DNA of 64,000 nt, from positions 447,115-511,114 of the forward strand of contig NZ_NPKH01000011.1 of the NCBI RefSeq assembly GCF_002284535.1, given 5' to 3'. The DNA is from Mesorhizobium wenxiniae. Its GTDB lineage: Bacteria; Pseudomonadota; Alphaproteobacteria; Rhizobiales; Rhizobiaceae. Under the pieces are notes generated by a model that had not been told where the DNA came from, searched no databases, and saw only the letters and a program-made list of their open reading frames with translations. Of the stretch, positions 19,695-29,477 are shown piece by piece (positions within the stretch are counted from its first letter, which is position 1; every line of letters starts with the position of its first letter). The translations under genes and the position numbers were made by a program.

Positions 19695-20458
19695 AGGAAG
19701 CCCCCATCGACGATCAACATCTGTGCGGTCAGCATCCGCGAGGCGTCCGACGCCAGGAACAGCACTGTGCCGACAATGTCTTCCGGCTGCATCACCTGCT
19801 TGATGCATTGCTTGGCAACGTGGGCGGCGAGCGCCTGTTCGGTGACCCAGAGTTCCTTCTGCCGCTCGGTGATCACCCAGCCGGGTGCGATCGCATTGAC
19901 ACGAATGCCGTCGGCGCCGAGCTTGCCGGCAAGCCCCTTGGTCAGGCCGACGATGCCGGCCTTGGCGGCGGTATAGGCCGGCATGTCGGGGTGGTTGATC
20001 AGAAACGACGTCGACGTGAAGTTGATGATCGAGCCGCCGCCGGCGCGCTTCATGCCCGGCGCTACCGCCTGTGCAGAGAAGAAATGCGGACGCAGGTTGA
20101 CCGCCTGGTTGTTGTCCCAGAATTCCACGGTGACATCTTCCACTGCGTGGCGATCATCAAGTGCTGCATTGTTGACCAGCACGGTGACGTCGCCATGCGC
20201 TTCGGCCGCCTTGGCGGCTGAAGCCCGCAGCGCCTCGACATCGCGTATGTCTGTCTTGAGATAGAGAGGCCGGCGGCCGAGATCCTTCTCGATGCGGTCG
20301 GCCAGCGCAAGGCTCGGGCCATCGGCGATGTCGATGAAGGCGACCTTCGCTCCCTGGCGGGCAAAGCCGTCGGTCAGCGCCGCGCCGATGCCGGAGCCGC
20401 CGCCGGTGATCAGCACCGAGGCACCTTGAAGGTCGGCAAAGCGTGCCGATGGCATCAT
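19691..20458 (-). CDS. SDR-family sugar dehydrogenase (galactose 1-dehydrogenase-like)
   Basis: A short-chain dehydrogenase of about 255 residues. It has the cofactor motif LITGGGSGIGAAL, VLVNNAALDD, the catalytic Ser in INFTSTSF and YTAAK with Tyr/Lys, ending AQMLIVDGGFL. As first gene of the operon with lactonase, KDGal kinase and aldolase, it likely oxidises galactose or a related sugar to the lactone. Two ATGs are adjacent (20458 and 20455) behind ggga(g)aaaaaa. An aldonate dehydratase, needed to complete the pathway, is not visible here. Confidence 0.82.
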   Translation of the reverse strand: MMPSARFADLQGASVLITGGGSGIGAALTDGFARQGAKVAFIDIADGPSLALADRIEKDLGRRPLYLKTDIRDVEALRASAAKAAEAHGDVTVLVNNAALDDRHAVEDVTVEFWDNNQAVNLRPHFFSAQAVAPGMKRAGGGSIINFTSTSFLINHPDMPAYTAAKAGIVGLTKGLAGKLGADGIRVNAIAPGWVITERQKELWVTEQALAAHVAKQCIKQVMQPEDIVGTVLFLASDASRMLTAQMLIVDGGFL

Positions 20459-20470
20459 TTTTTTCTCCCT

Positions 20471-20568
20471 GCGCATGACCCCGGAATCGGTTTCGATTTT
20501 CGGAAAGGATCATGCGCAAAAAGTGCTACAGCGTCCTTTGCGCTTCCAAAGGACGCGCGGCGCTGTAG
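20471..20568. repeat. Two consecutive palindromic intergenic elements (RIME-like)
   Basis: The first has arms gcgcatga (20471-20478) and tcatgcgc (20510-20517). The second has outer arms ctacagcg (20526-20533) and cgctgtag (20561-20568) around perfect 10-bp inner arms gcgtcctttg and caaaggacgc. They lie between divergent SDR and gshB genes. The remaining bases to 20854 hold no gene I can support. Confidence 0.75.
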
Positions 20569-20854
20569 GCTCAGTCGGCGCGCATCCTAGCCAGCCCGGT
20601 CGGGGGAGCAAAGGAGAAAAACCGATTCCCGAGGCTTATGTCAGACAAAAAGACGATCACGTCCCACTACGCGTCCTTGCTGCGGCGGCCAACCCCTCGA
20701 GGCATCGAGCGCACGCACAGCCTCGCTTTGTCTGCAACTGGCCGACAGACGCCCCGCATGCAGCAGGCAATCCTCAAAATGTCGCGATTGGCAGATCACC
20801 GGCGAGGTTGTAAGGGCAAGCACAAATGCCCATCCGATCCGCCGGAGATCCGCC

Positions 20855-21796
20855 ATGCCTCTGAAAATCGCCGTCCAGATGGACCACATCTCCACCGTTT
20901 CGATTGCCGGCGACACGTCTTTTGCGCTGTCGCTGGAAGCGCAGCGGCGCGGCCATCAGTTGTTCCACTACACGCCCGACCGGTTGTCGCTGCGCGGCGG
21001 CAAGGTGTTTGCCCGCATCGAGGAAATGCAGGTCCGCGATGAGAAGGGCAATCACTATTCGCTCGGTGAAGAAGTCCGCACCGACCTGTCGGAGATGGAC
21101 GTCGTCCTGCTCAGGCAGGATCCGCCGTTCGACATGAACTACATCACCACGACGCACATACTCGAGCGCATCCATCCCAAGACACTGGTGGTCAACGACC
21201 CGGCGTGGGTGCGCAACAGCCCGGAAAAGATCTTCGTCACCGAATTTCCCGACCTGATGCCGGAAACGCTGATCACCAAGGACCCGCTGGAGGTCGCCGC
21301 CTTCCGCAAGGAGTTCGGCGACATCATCGTCAAGCCGCTCTACGGCAATGGCGGCGCCGGCATCTTCCACCTGCACGAGGCCGACCGCAACCTTGCTTCA
21401 CTGCTCGAAATGTTCGGCCAGTTGTTCCGCGAGCCCTACATCGTGCAGCGTTATCTGAAGGAGGTGCGCGCCGGCGACAAACGCATCATCCTGATCGACG
21501 GTGAGCCGGTCGGCGCCATCAACCGGGTGCCGGCCGAGCATGATTCACGCTCCAACATGCATGTCGGCGGCCGCGCCGAAAAAACCGAACTGACGGCGCG
21601 CGAACGCGAGATCTGCGCCCGCATCGGCCCATCGCTGAAAGAGCGCGGCTTTATCCTTGTCGGCATCGACGTTATCGGCGACTACATGACCGAGATCAAC
21701 GTGACGTCGCCGACCGGCGTGCGCGAGGTGGAGCGTTTTGGTGGCGCCGATATTGCGAGCCTGTTCTGGGATGCGGTCGAGGACAAACGCAAGTAG
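20855..21796 (+). CDS. gshB: Glutathione synthase
   Basis: A 313-residue ATP-grasp enzyme joining gamma-glutamylcysteine and glycine. It begins [19 protein letters not shown] and shows [35 protein letters not shown] (ATP loop), [16 protein letters not shown] and [20 protein letters not shown], all hallmarks of GshB. The start follows cggagatccgcc. It forms its own unit; yifB follows after about 180 bases. Confidence 0.97.
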   Translation: MPLKIAVQMDHISTVSIAGDTSFALSLEAQRRGHQLFHYTPDRLSLRGGKVFARIEEMQVRDEKGNHYSLGEEVRTDLSEMDVVLLRQDPPFDMNYITTTHILERIHPKTLVVNDPAWVRNSPEKIFVTEFPDLMPETLITKDPLEVAAFRKEFGDIIVKPLYGNGGAGIFHLHEADRNLASLLEMFGQLFREPYIVQRYLKEVRAGDKRIILIDGEPVGAINRVPAEHDSRSNMHVGGRAEKTELTAREREICARIGPSLKERGFILVGIDVIGDYMTEINVTSPTGVREVERFGGADIASLFWDAVEDKRK

Positions 21797-21974
21797 CGCA
21801 CGCTTGGCGGAACAGCGTTTTTCCGACCCAGAGCGCCGCGACGCCATCAGATGTAGCGTTCAATTGTTCCCGTAATGTTCTTGCCTTTGCCCAAAATCTG
21901 TGGTTGTCTCCGGTGACGCCGTTCGCGGCATGATCGCATGGGCTTCGGGCGAGCCCATGTCCGGGGGCTGAAAA

Positions 21975-23507
21975 ATGGTTGCGCGGGTCCGTACGGTCGC
22001 TTTCCAGGGCATCGAGGCCGTGCCGGTCGACGTGCAGGTGATGATCGCACCGGGCAAGGTCAACATGCACATCGTCGGTCTCGGCGACAAGGCGGTGGCC
22101 GAGAGCCGGGAGCGGGTGCAGGCGGCGCTGCATGCGTCGGGCCTGTCGATGCCGTCGAAGAAGGTCACGGTCAATCTGGCGCCGGCCGACCTGCCCAAGG
22201 AAGGCAGCCATTACGATTTGCCGATCGCGCTCGGCCTGATGGCGGCATTGGGGGCCATTCCGGGCGACATGCTGGCCGGCTATGTCGTGCTTGGCGAGCT
22301 GTCGCTTGACGGCACCATCGCCGCGGTGGCCGGCGCGCTGCCGGCGGCGATCGGCGCCAATGCCGAAGGCAAGGGGTTGATCTGTCCTTTCGCCTGCGGG
22401 CCGGAAGCGGCGTGGGCCGGCAAGGATTTCGACATTCTGGCGCCGCGCAGCCTGATCGCTATCGCCAATCATTTTCGCGGCACGCAGGTCCTGTCGCGGC
22501 CGGAGGCCGGCATCCATGCCGCGGCGCGTGACCTGCCGGATCTGGCCGACATCAAGGGCCAGGAGACCGCCAAGCGGGCACTCGAAGTGGCGGCGGCCGG
22601 CGGCCACAATCTGCTGATGGTCGGACCGCCGGGATCGGGAAAATCGATGCTGGCGCAGCGGCTGCCGTCGATCCTGCCGCCGCTGGCGCCGAGGGAATTG
22701 CTCGAAGTCTCGATGATCGCGTCGGTGGCCGGCGAACTCGGCGAAGGCAAGCTGACCGACCGGCGGCCGTTCCGCGCCCCGCACCATTCGGCCTCGATGG
22801 CGGCCATGGTCGGCGGCGGCCTGCGGGTGCGGCCGGGCGAGGCGTCGCTTGCCCATCACGGCGTGCTGTTCCTCGACGAGTTTCCCGAATTCTCGCCGCA
22901 GGCGCTCGACGCGCTGCGCCAGCCGCTGGAGACCGGCGACTGCATGATCGCCCGCGCCAACCATCGCGTCACCTATCCGGCGCGCATCCAGCTGGTTGCG
23001 GCGATGAACCCGTGCCGCTGCGGCATGGCCGGCGAGCCGGGCTATCGCTGCCTGCGCGGCGACCGTTGCCGCACCGACTACCAGGCGCGCATTTCCGGCC
23101 CGCTGCTCGACCGCATCGATCTCCGGATCGAGGTGCCGGCGGTCTCGGCCAGCGATCTGATCCGGCCGGACCGGGCGGAGAAAAGTGCCGCGGTGGCGCT
23201 GCGCGTCGCGCGCGCCCGGACAATCCAGCGCGAGCGTTTCGAGCGGCTCGGCGCGACCACTGCCACCACCAACGCGCATTGCTCGCCCTCGGTCATCGAG
23301 GAGATCGCGATGCCGGATGCATCAGGCCTGTCGCTGCTCAGGGACGCCAGCGAAAAACTCGGCTTTTCCGCGCGCGCCTACCACCGGGTGCTGAAAGTGG
23401 CGCGAACGCTGGCCGATCTCGAGGCCAGCGAGACGGTCGGCCGCATCCATCTGGCCGAGGCGATTTCCTACCGTATGAGCTCGGAGCGAATGGCGCAGGC
23501 GGCGTAG
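21975..23507 (+). CDS. YifB/ComM family Mg-chelatase-like AAA+ ATPase
   Basis: A 510-residue protein. The N-terminal Lon-like domain (1-170) includes GLGDKAVAESRERVQAAL and NLAPADLPKEGSHYDLPIAL; the AAA+ part carries Walker A MVGPPGSGKSMLAQRL, FRAPHHSAS, the Walker B-type LFLDEFPEF, and a C-terminal Mg-chelatase helical domain. In other bacteria ComM is a helicase that extends branch migration during natural transformation; the role in rhizobia is not established. A degraded copy of an internal segment follows downstream. Confidence 0.9.
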   Translation: MVARVRTVAFQGIEAVPVDVQVMIAPGKVNMHIVGLGDKAVAESRERVQAALHASGLSMPSKKVTVNLAPADLPKEGSHYDLPIALGLMAALGAIPGDMLAGYVVLGELSLDGTIAAVAGALPAAIGANAEGKGLICPFACGPEAAWAGKDFDILAPRSLIAIANHFRGTQVLSRPEAGIHAAARDLPDLADIKGQETAKRALEVAAAGGHNLLMVGPPGSGKSMLAQRLPSILPPLAPRELLEVSMIASVAGELGEGKLTDRRPFRAPHHSASMAAMVGGGLRVRPGEASLAHHGVLFLDEFPEFSPQALDALRQPLETGDCMIARANHRVTYPARIQLVAAMNPCRCGMAGEPGYRCLRGDRCRTDYQARISGPLLDRIDLRIEVPAVSASDLIRPDRAEKSAAVALRVARARTIQRERFERLGATTATTNAHCSPSVIEEIAMPDASGLSLLRDASEKLGFSARAYHRVLKVARTLADLEASETVGRIHLAEAISYRMSSERMAQAA

Positions 23508-23780
23508 AGCGCAACGTTCGGGCGCCGGAAAGCTTGACCGCCGAGCAGTCAACAAGGCTATGCACCGGTTCTGCTGGGCTGCCGAGTCATCTGAAGGAGC
23601 TCGACGCGGAGTTGCTACCTGTCGGGAAGAACCATCGTCGCCAGGTCGGCCAACCAGACGCCGTCGGCCGCCAGCCTGACGATTTGCGTGGCGCATGTCG
23701 CCATCGGTTGCGAGGTGCCGCCGCTCGAAGCGGGCCTGGAACCAGCTGACCCACAATACGCGCGGATCGGCGTCGGTCAG

Positions 23781-23869
23781 CCTGCGGGCCGGAAGCGGCC
23801 CGCGCCGGCAAGGTATTCGACATTCCGGCGCTATGCAGCCTGACCGCAATCGCCACCCATTTCCGCGGC
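23781..23869 (+). pseudogene. Decayed duplicate fragment of yifB
   Basis: These 89 bases align without gaps to yifB bases 22393-22481, with about 75 of 89 identical by my count. In the yifB frame it still reads CGPEAARAGKVFDIPALCSL and ends TAIATHFRG, against CGPEAAWAGKDFDILAPRSL and IAIANHFRG in the intact gene. No flanking yifB sequence is recognisable, so it is a remnant of a partial duplication or of a second yifB-like gene. The rest of 23508-23871 shows nothing I can name. Confidence 0.75.
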
Positions 23870-23871
23870 GG

Positions 23872-24414
23872 CTACTTAACCGGGATCATGAGATGTGCGT
23901 AGGGAGTGCCCGCCCACATCACATACGGCCTGGACGTGTCAGGTTTGGGGTCAGCCGGATAGCCCTGCATCATGTCCGTTGCGTTGACGATCATCACGTG
24001 CGGTCCAGTCTCCACCCAATTGTTGCCTTCCTCAGGCTTCGTCGCATAAGGATCGGTGTTGCTGCCGTCGGTGCCACCGGCCAGCATATACATGAAGCCG
24101 ACTTTGCCCTTGGGCGGTTCCTTTTTTCCCATCCACGCCATCGCCCATTCCATCGAGTTGGCATCGCCACACATTGGATCCGGGCCAGGCGTGGCCGGGT
24201 TGTCCGGCATGCACCAGAAGCCGTTTGTGCCCTCGCGCAGCTTGCGCATTACGCCCTTCTCATCCATGGCGTGGATCGTAGCGCCGCTTGCTACAGCCGG
24301 GGGTGCGGCGGATTCAGCGCTCTTGATCATCGCAGCGTCGTCGGCGGCTGCGCCTTGCATCGCAAACAAACTGCCCGCCGCCAAAAGGGCGGCGACCGTC
24401 AGAAGCCGTTTCAT
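23872..24414 (-). CDS. Exported hypothetical protein
   Basis: A 180-residue protein with a clear signal peptide (KRLLTVAALLAAGSLFAMQ, cleaved near GAAA). The mature part has TNGFWCMPDNPATPGPDPMC, ANSMEWAMAWM, VGFMYMLAGGTDGSNTDPYA and ends PYVMWAGTPYAHLMIPVK. It is rich in Met and Trp. The start at 24414 was chosen over an ATG two codons earlier because ggaga lies eight bases before it. I do not recognise a characterised family; it is probably periplasmic. Confidence 0.75.
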   Translation of the reverse strand: MKRLLTVAALLAAGSLFAMQGAAADDAAMIKSAESAAPPAVASGATIHAMDEKGVMRKLREGTNGFWCMPDNPATPGPDPMCGDANSMEWAMAWMGKKEPPKGKVGFMYMLAGGTDGSNTDPYATKPEEGNNWVETGPHVMIVNATDMMQGYPADPKPDTSRPYVMWAGTPYAHLMIPVK

Positions 24415-24718
24415 GGCCATTCTCCGGTTTTTTTGAGTTGATCTTGTGCATGATGTCGGACGCACGGCCTCCCAGAGCCGTTTGTCGGTGGTTAAATCGT
24501 AGCAGATCGCAGGCACCGGGACAACGGCGCCTTAGCGTCTACTAATATATGTCTACAACGTGCCTTCGGCCTGAGCACGGATAGGCGCACAATTTCTGCC
24601 CCACCTGGAAACATCCGAATGAGGTTAACCGCAGTGGCGCATCTCAAACATGCAGCACGGGACGATCTTCTATTTCGCGCCTGGTATTGTGAGACTGCGC
24701 CTTTGTAACGGCGGCTTG
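24415..24718. other. Gene-free stretch
   Basis: About 300 bases between the exported hypothetical gene and glcB. Open frames here are short and have no coding-like codon use. I see no repeat, RNA gene or clear terminator. Confidence 0.5.
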
Positions 24719-26893
24719 CTATCCAGCTCTTTCCTTCGCCTTCAGCTCCAGCCGTCGTGCGTGCAGCACCGGCTCGGTGTAGCCGTTGGGCTGGACCCGG
24801 CCCTTGAAAACGAGGTCGCAGGCGGCGAGGAAGGCGATGGACCTGTCGAAGTCGGGCGCCATCGGCCGGTAGAGCGGATCGCCTGCGTTCTGGCGGTCGA
24901 CGACGCCAGCCATGCGCTTCATCGTCTCCATCACCTGGTCTGAGGTGCACACGCCATGGTGCAGCCAGTTGGCGATATGCTGCGAGGAGATACGCAGCGT
25001 GGCGCGATCCTCCATCAGGCCAACGTCATTGATGTCAGGCACTTTCGAGCAGCCGACGCCTTGGTCGATCCAACGAACGACATAGCCCAGAATGCCTTGC
25101 GCGTTGTTGTCGAGCTCCTTCTGGATTTCTTCTTGAGACCAGTTCGGCCGCGCCGCGACCGGCACCGACAGGATGTCGTCGAGCTTTGCCTTGGGCCGAC
25201 TTTTCAGCGCCACTTGGACGGCAGGGACATCGACCTTGTGGTAGTGGGTGGCGTGCAGCGTCGCCGCCGTCGGCGACGGCACCCAGGCGGTGCTGGCGCC
25301 GGCCTTGGGGTGGGCGATCTTTTCCGCCAGCATCGCCGCCATAAGATCGGGCATCGCCCACATGCCCTTGCCGATCTGGGCGTGGCCGGCCAGCCCGCAT
25401 TCCAGCCCGGTGTCGACGTTCCAGGCTTCGTAGGCGGCAATCCAGGCGGCCTGCTTCATGTCGCCCTTGCGGATCATTGGGCCGGCTTCCATCGAGGTGT
25501 GGATCTCGTCGCCGGTGCGGTCGAGGAAGCCGGTGTTGATGAAGACGACGCGGTCTTTGGCGGCGCGGATCGCCTCCTTGAGGTTGACCGTGGTGCGGCG
25601 CTCCTCGTCCATGATGCCCATCTTGATGGTATTTTCCGCCATGCCGAGCAGGGCTTCGACGCGGCCAAAGATCTCGACGGCGAAGGCGACCTCCTCCGGC
25701 CCGTGCATCTTGGGCTTTACGATATACATCGAGCCCGCGCGGGAATTGGCGCGGCGTCCGTTCGGCCCGACATCGTGCAGCGCGATCAGCGCCGTCATCG
25801 CCGCATCCATGATGCCTTCCGGCACCTCGTTGCCGTCGCGGTCAGAGATCGCCGGATTGGTCATGAGATGACCGACATTCCTGACCAGCATCAGCGAGCG
25901 GCCGGGCAGGGTCAGCGTGGCGCCATCAGGCGCGGTATACGAGCGGTCGGGATTGAGTTTTCGCGTAAAGGTCTCGCCGACCTTGGTGATCTCCTCGGCA
26001 AGGTCGCCCTTCATCAGGCCGAGCCAGTTGCGGTAGACCACGACCTTGTCCTGCGCATCGACCGCGGCGACCGAATCCTCGCAGTCCTGGATGGTGGTCA
26101 GCGCCGATTCCAGCACGACGTCGGCAATGCCGGCCGGATCAGTCTTGCCGATCTGGTTGCTGCGGTCGATTGATATCTCGATATGCAAGCCATTCCTGGT
26201 GAGCAGGACGGCCTCGGGATTGGCCGCGTCGCCGCGATAGCCGGCAAACTGTTTGGGGTCGGCGAGCGTGGTGGCGCCGGCGCCCTCGCCCAGCCGCAAC
26301 ATGCCGTTGGCAACCGAAAGCCCGTTCACCCCAGCCCATTTGCCTGTCGTCAGCGGCACCGACTCGTCGAGGAAACTTTTCGCCCAGGCGATGACTTTTG
26401 CGCCCCGTGCGGGATTAAACCGCCCGCCCTTCTCGGCGCCACCGGTCTCGGGAATGGCATCGGTGCCGTAGAGCGCATCGTAGAGCGAGCCCCAGCGCGC
26501 ATTGGCGGCATTCAGCGCGTAGCGCGCATTCATCACCGGGACCACCAATTGCGGCCCGGCGACCACCGAAATCTCCGGGTCGACATTTTCGGTCGCGACG
26601 GAGAAGGCCGGCCCTTCCGGCATGAGATAGCCGATCTCCCTCAGGAACCCCTTATAGGCTTCCATGTCGCTGGGCGCGCCATTGTCGCGATACCAGCGGT
26701 CGATCTGGTCCTGCAGGGCTTCGCGCTTTTCGAGCAGCGCCCGGTTCTTCGGCGAAAGATCGTGCACGATGGCCGCAAAGCCGGTCCAGAACGCGTTGGC
26801 TGCAATGCCGGTGCCCCGCAGCGCCTCGTTCACGACGAAATCATAAAGCTCGCGGGCAATCCTCAATCCGGCGATTTCGACGCGATCGGTCAT
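24719..26893 (-). CDS. glcB: Malate synthase G
   Basis: A 724-residue enzyme condensing glyoxylate with acetyl-CoA to malate, for growth on acetate, fatty acids or glycolate. Length and segments match isoform [49 protein letters not shown] and [19 protein letters not shown]. The start [13 protein letters not shown] follows ggagaacctccg; the 17-codon extension upstream is not family-like. It is a single gene followed by a gene-free stretch; no isocitrate lyase is in the window. Confidence 0.97.
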   Translation of the reverse strand: MTDRVEIAGLRIARELYDFVVNEALRGTGIAANAFWTGFAAIVHDLSPKNRALLEKREALQDQIDRWYRDNGAPSDMEAYKGFLREIGYLMPEGPAFSVATENVDPEISVVAGPQLVVPVMNARYALNAANARWGSLYDALYGTDAIPETGGAEKGGRFNPARGAKVIAWAKSFLDESVPLTTGKWAGVNGLSVANGMLRLGEGAGATTLADPKQFAGYRGDAANPEAVLLTRNGLHIEISIDRSNQIGKTDPAGIADVVLESALTTIQDCEDSVAAVDAQDKVVVYRNWLGLMKGDLAEEITKVGETFTRKLNPDRSYTAPDGATLTLPGRSLMLVRNVGHLMTNPAISDRDGNEVPEGIMDAAMTALIALHDVGPNGRRANSRAGSMYIVKPKMHGPEEVAFAVEIFGRVEALLGMAENTIKMGIMDEERRTTVNLKEAIRAAKDRVVFINTGFLDRTGDEIHTSMEAGPMIRKGDMKQAAWIAAYEAWNVDTGLECGLAGHAQIGKGMWAMPDLMAAMLAEKIAHPKAGASTAWVPSPTAATLHATHYHKVDVPAVQVALKSRPKAKLDDILSVPVAARPNWSQEEIQKELDNNAQGILGYVVRWIDQGVGCSKVPDINDVGLMEDRATLRISSQHIANWLHHGVCTSDQVMETMKRMAGVVDRQNAGDPLYRPMAPDFDRSIAFLAACDLVFKGRVQPNGYTEPVLHARRLELKAKERAG

Positions 26894-26993
26894 CGGAGGT
26901 TCTCCAGAGCTTTGGCCGGGTTGCCGGCCCCGGGCCTTTGACATGCTAGGTCTGCAGGGTCAATTCCGCTTAAGGTGAACGTAGGGCATTTCC

Positions 26994-27244
26994 CTTCGTC
27001 ATCCCAGGGCGGAGCAGGAGCGAAGCGACGTCGCGGAGACCCTGGGATCCATGCCGTTCTCTGGCGGCAGTGCTCCGGCGGACCAGAATCGAGTGCTTCT
27101 TCGCAGCGGCGGGCAACGCGGTGTCCCCTGCTCTGTTGCGGATACGAACGCCATTCCGAACCGCCGCATTCTTCGGCTAATGGCACGGCATGGATCCTAG
27201 GGTCTGCGCTCCGCTTCGCGTTCGCTCCGCCCTAGGATGACGAA
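26994..27244. repeat. Inverted pair of a palindromic Mesorhizobium-type repeat
   Basis: One copy at 26994-27056 (cttcgtcatcccagggcgg to cctgggatccatgcc) and an inverted copy at 27184-27244 (ggcatggatcctaggg to ccgccctaggatgacgaag) flank about 125 unique bases. Each copy also folds on itself (ccaggg / ccctgg). The whole 26894-27255 interval between glcB and the hydantoinase gene has no gene I can support. Confidence 0.75.
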
Positions 27245-27255
27245 GGCGCAAGGAA

Positions 27256-29283
27256 TTACACCGCAATCCTTGGCCTGCCGGACGCCACCGCCACGACAAG
27301 CGCCTCGATGAACATGCGCTGACCCTCGACGGTGGAGACGCGGAATTCGCTGGCGATTTCGATCTCGGCGCTGTCGGTGCCGGCGTCCCTGGCCCGCCCG
27401 GCGGCTATCGCCCGCACATCGGTCTCCGCCGCGGCGATCGCCGCCGCCTCGTCGACAAAATCGCGCACGGTTTCGCCTGACGCGACGCGAAACAGCCCCT
27501 CCTTGGGCTGGCTGACCCGCGCTTCCGCCGAAACCCTGACCTGGCCGACTACGGCGCCGAGCGCGTTGGCGACGTCGGTATCCTCGGGCACCACGCAGCC
27601 ATTGCCGACCAGCTCGGCCAGGCCGGCATAGTGCAGCGGCGCCGAGGCGCCGAGGCCGATCACCGGACGGTCGAGCGCGACGCTGAGCCGTGCGATGCCG
27701 GGATGCGCGTCGACGGCGCGCTGCACCAGCGCGTGCGCCACGGTCGCGGCGCCGTCCAGCCCGTCCTCGGCAAAGGCGGTTTCGAGGATGTATTCCGCCG
27801 ACCAGCGCGTCAGCGTCAGCAGCACCCGCTCGGAGATCGCCTCTGGCGTCGCGGCGACGAACTGCCCGCGGCCGTCGCGCTTGCGGGTGAACAGTTCGGC
27901 GCCGAGCCTCGCGGTGGCGGCATCCCAGTTGGCCTGCTTGCCCAGCACATGGGCGGCGTCCGACGGCGTGAAACCCGAAATATGGACCAGGCCGCGCGAC
28001 ACCAGCCGGTTCAAGGTGGCGTTCTGGGCGTTCGAGGTGAGCAGCCTGTCGAGGGCGAGCGGCACGCTGCCGATCGCCTCGTACAGCCTCGCTTCCGGAG
28101 CGGTGAGGCCGGCGGCGAGCCTCTCCGGCACGCCGGTGCGCACGGCGAAGCGGCCATCCATGCGGCCGGGGTTCGGCGCCCGCAGTTGGCGCTCCAATTC
28201 TGAGGTGACGGCTTCGCCATGCACCATGCCGGCCAGCGCTAGCGGCACCAGGCGGCGCGGCCCGAGCAGGATTTTCGGGCTGAGCACGCCGTCCTCCAGC
28301 GCCACTTCGGAATCGCCGCCAAGCCCAAAAGTGCGCATGGCGACCGCCTCGACCATGGTGCGGAAGCCGCCGACGGTGGCCCCTTCCGGATCGAGCCTGG
28401 GACGGCCCTTGTCGAGCACGGCGACGTCGGTGGTGGTGCCGCCGATGTCCGATACCACGGCATCGTCGAGGCCGGTCATGTGGCGGGCGCCGACCAGGCT
28501 GGCGGCCGGCCCGGAAAGGATCGTCTCGATCGGCCGCTGGCGGGCAAAGGCGGCCGAGACCAGGGCGCCATCGCCACGCACCACCATCAGCGGCGCCGCG
28601 ATGCCACGGTGGCCAAGAAAACCTTCGGTCGCCGCGACCAGCCTGTCGATCATCGAGATCAGCCTGGCGTTGAGCAGCGTCGTCAGCGCCCGGCGCGGGC
28701 CGCCGAGCTTGGCCGAAAGCTCGTGGCTGGCGGTGACCGGCAGGCCGGTTTTTTCGCGGATGAGGTCGCGAGCGGCGAGCTCATGCGCCGGATTGCGGGT
28801 GGCGAAATAGGCGCAGACGGCAAAGCCGGACACCGAGGCGCCGAGTTCCGGCAGCACCGCCTCCAGCCCGGACAGGTCGAGCTTTGCCGCATTGCCGTGG
28901 ACATCATGGCCGCCGGGGCAGAACACGACCGGGTCGCTGGCGAGTGCCGCCTTCAGCCCGTCGCGGGCAAGATCGCCTTCGGAAAAGCCGATCATCACCA
29001 ACGCCACGCGGCCGCCCTGGCCCTCGACCAGCGCGTTGGTGGCCAGCGTCGTCGACATCGACACCAGTTTTATGGCTGCGGGATCGGTGCCGGCTTTTTG
29101 CAACACCGCGTCGACCGCGCCTGAAATGCCGACCGCCAGATCATGGCGGGTGGTCAGCGCCTTGGCCTTGGCCAGCACTTTGCCGTTAGGGCCGCCGGCT
29201 TCCGACCACAGCACGGCATCGGTATAGGTGCCACCGGTATCGATGCCGAGGAACAGGGGGGAGGATTTAGTCTTGGCGGTCAT
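27256..29283 (-). CDS. Hydantoinase/5-oxoprolinase A family protein
   Basis: A 675-residue protein with the actin-like N-terminal domain (LFLGIDTGGTYTDAVLW) and the hydantoinase A domain (LISMIDRLVAATEGFL, VVSDIGGTTTDVAVLD). Members hydrolyse cyclic amides such as hydantoins or 5-oxoproline, or carboxylate ketones, with ATP. They normally work with a HyuB partner gene, which is absent on both sides here. The start MTAKTKSSPLF was chosen; the longer extension reads through the repeat at 29389-29437. The substrate is unknown. Confidence 0.83.
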   Translation of the reverse strand: MTAKTKSSPLFLGIDTGGTYTDAVLWSEAGGPNGKVLAKAKALTTRHDLAVGISGAVDAVLQKAGTDPAAIKLVSMSTTLATNALVEGQGGRVALVMIGFSEGDLARDGLKAALASDPVVFCPGGHDVHGNAAKLDLSGLEAVLPELGASVSGFAVCAYFATRNPAHELAARDLIREKTGLPVTASHELSAKLGGPRRALTTLLNARLISMIDRLVAATEGFLGHRGIAAPLMVVRGDGALVSAAFARQRPIETILSGPAASLVGARHMTGLDDAVVSDIGGTTTDVAVLDKGRPRLDPEGATVGGFRTMVEAVAMRTFGLGGDSEVALEDGVLSPKILLGPRRLVPLALAGMVHGEAVTSELERQLRAPNPGRMDGRFAVRTGVPERLAAGLTAPEARLYEAIGSVPLALDRLLTSNAQNATLNRLVSRGLVHISGFTPSDAAHVLGKQANWDAATARLGAELFTRKRDGRGQFVAATPEAISERVLLTLTRWSAEYILETAFAEDGLDGAATVAHALVQRAVDAHPGIARLSVALDRPVIGLGASAPLHYAGLAELVGNGCVVPEDTDVANALGAVVGQVRVSAEARVSQPKEGLFRVASGETVRDFVDEAAAIAAAETDVRAIAAGRARDAGTDSAEIEIASEFRVSTVEGQRMFIEALVVAVASGRPRIAV

Positions 29284-29388
29284 ATTCTGGCAGCGGTCCG
29301 GCGAATTTCGTCCCCGCCCCTTAGCCGATACGGGCCGGCGGATAAAGGCGGGAGAGGTGGGCCAACAGGCGATGACCGTGGTGACGGC

Positions 29389-29437
29389 CAATCTCCCCCC
29401 AAGTGGGGGAGATGTCCGGCAGGACAGAGGGGGGCGC
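29389..29437. repeat. ATCTCCCCC...GGGGGAGAT repeat, copy 1
   Basis: aatctccccccaagtggggg followed by agatgtccggcaggacagag. It is the first of six related copies between 29.4 and 31.0 kb. The core is a hairpin and the tail (ccggcaggacagagggggg) is shared by copies 2, 3 and 5. Confidence 0.85.
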
Positions 29438-29477
29438 TGTCCCGCCGGCCTCGCCGTGGTCACATCCGCTCCGGCCG

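Noticed and set aside
24492..24950. Minus-strand frame downstream of glcB
   Set aside because: It overlaps the glcB 3' end in another frame and shows no protein-like composition in the rest.
26890..27186. 98-residue minus-strand frame upstream of glcB
   Set aside because: It is read through the inverted repeat pair and has no family resemblance.
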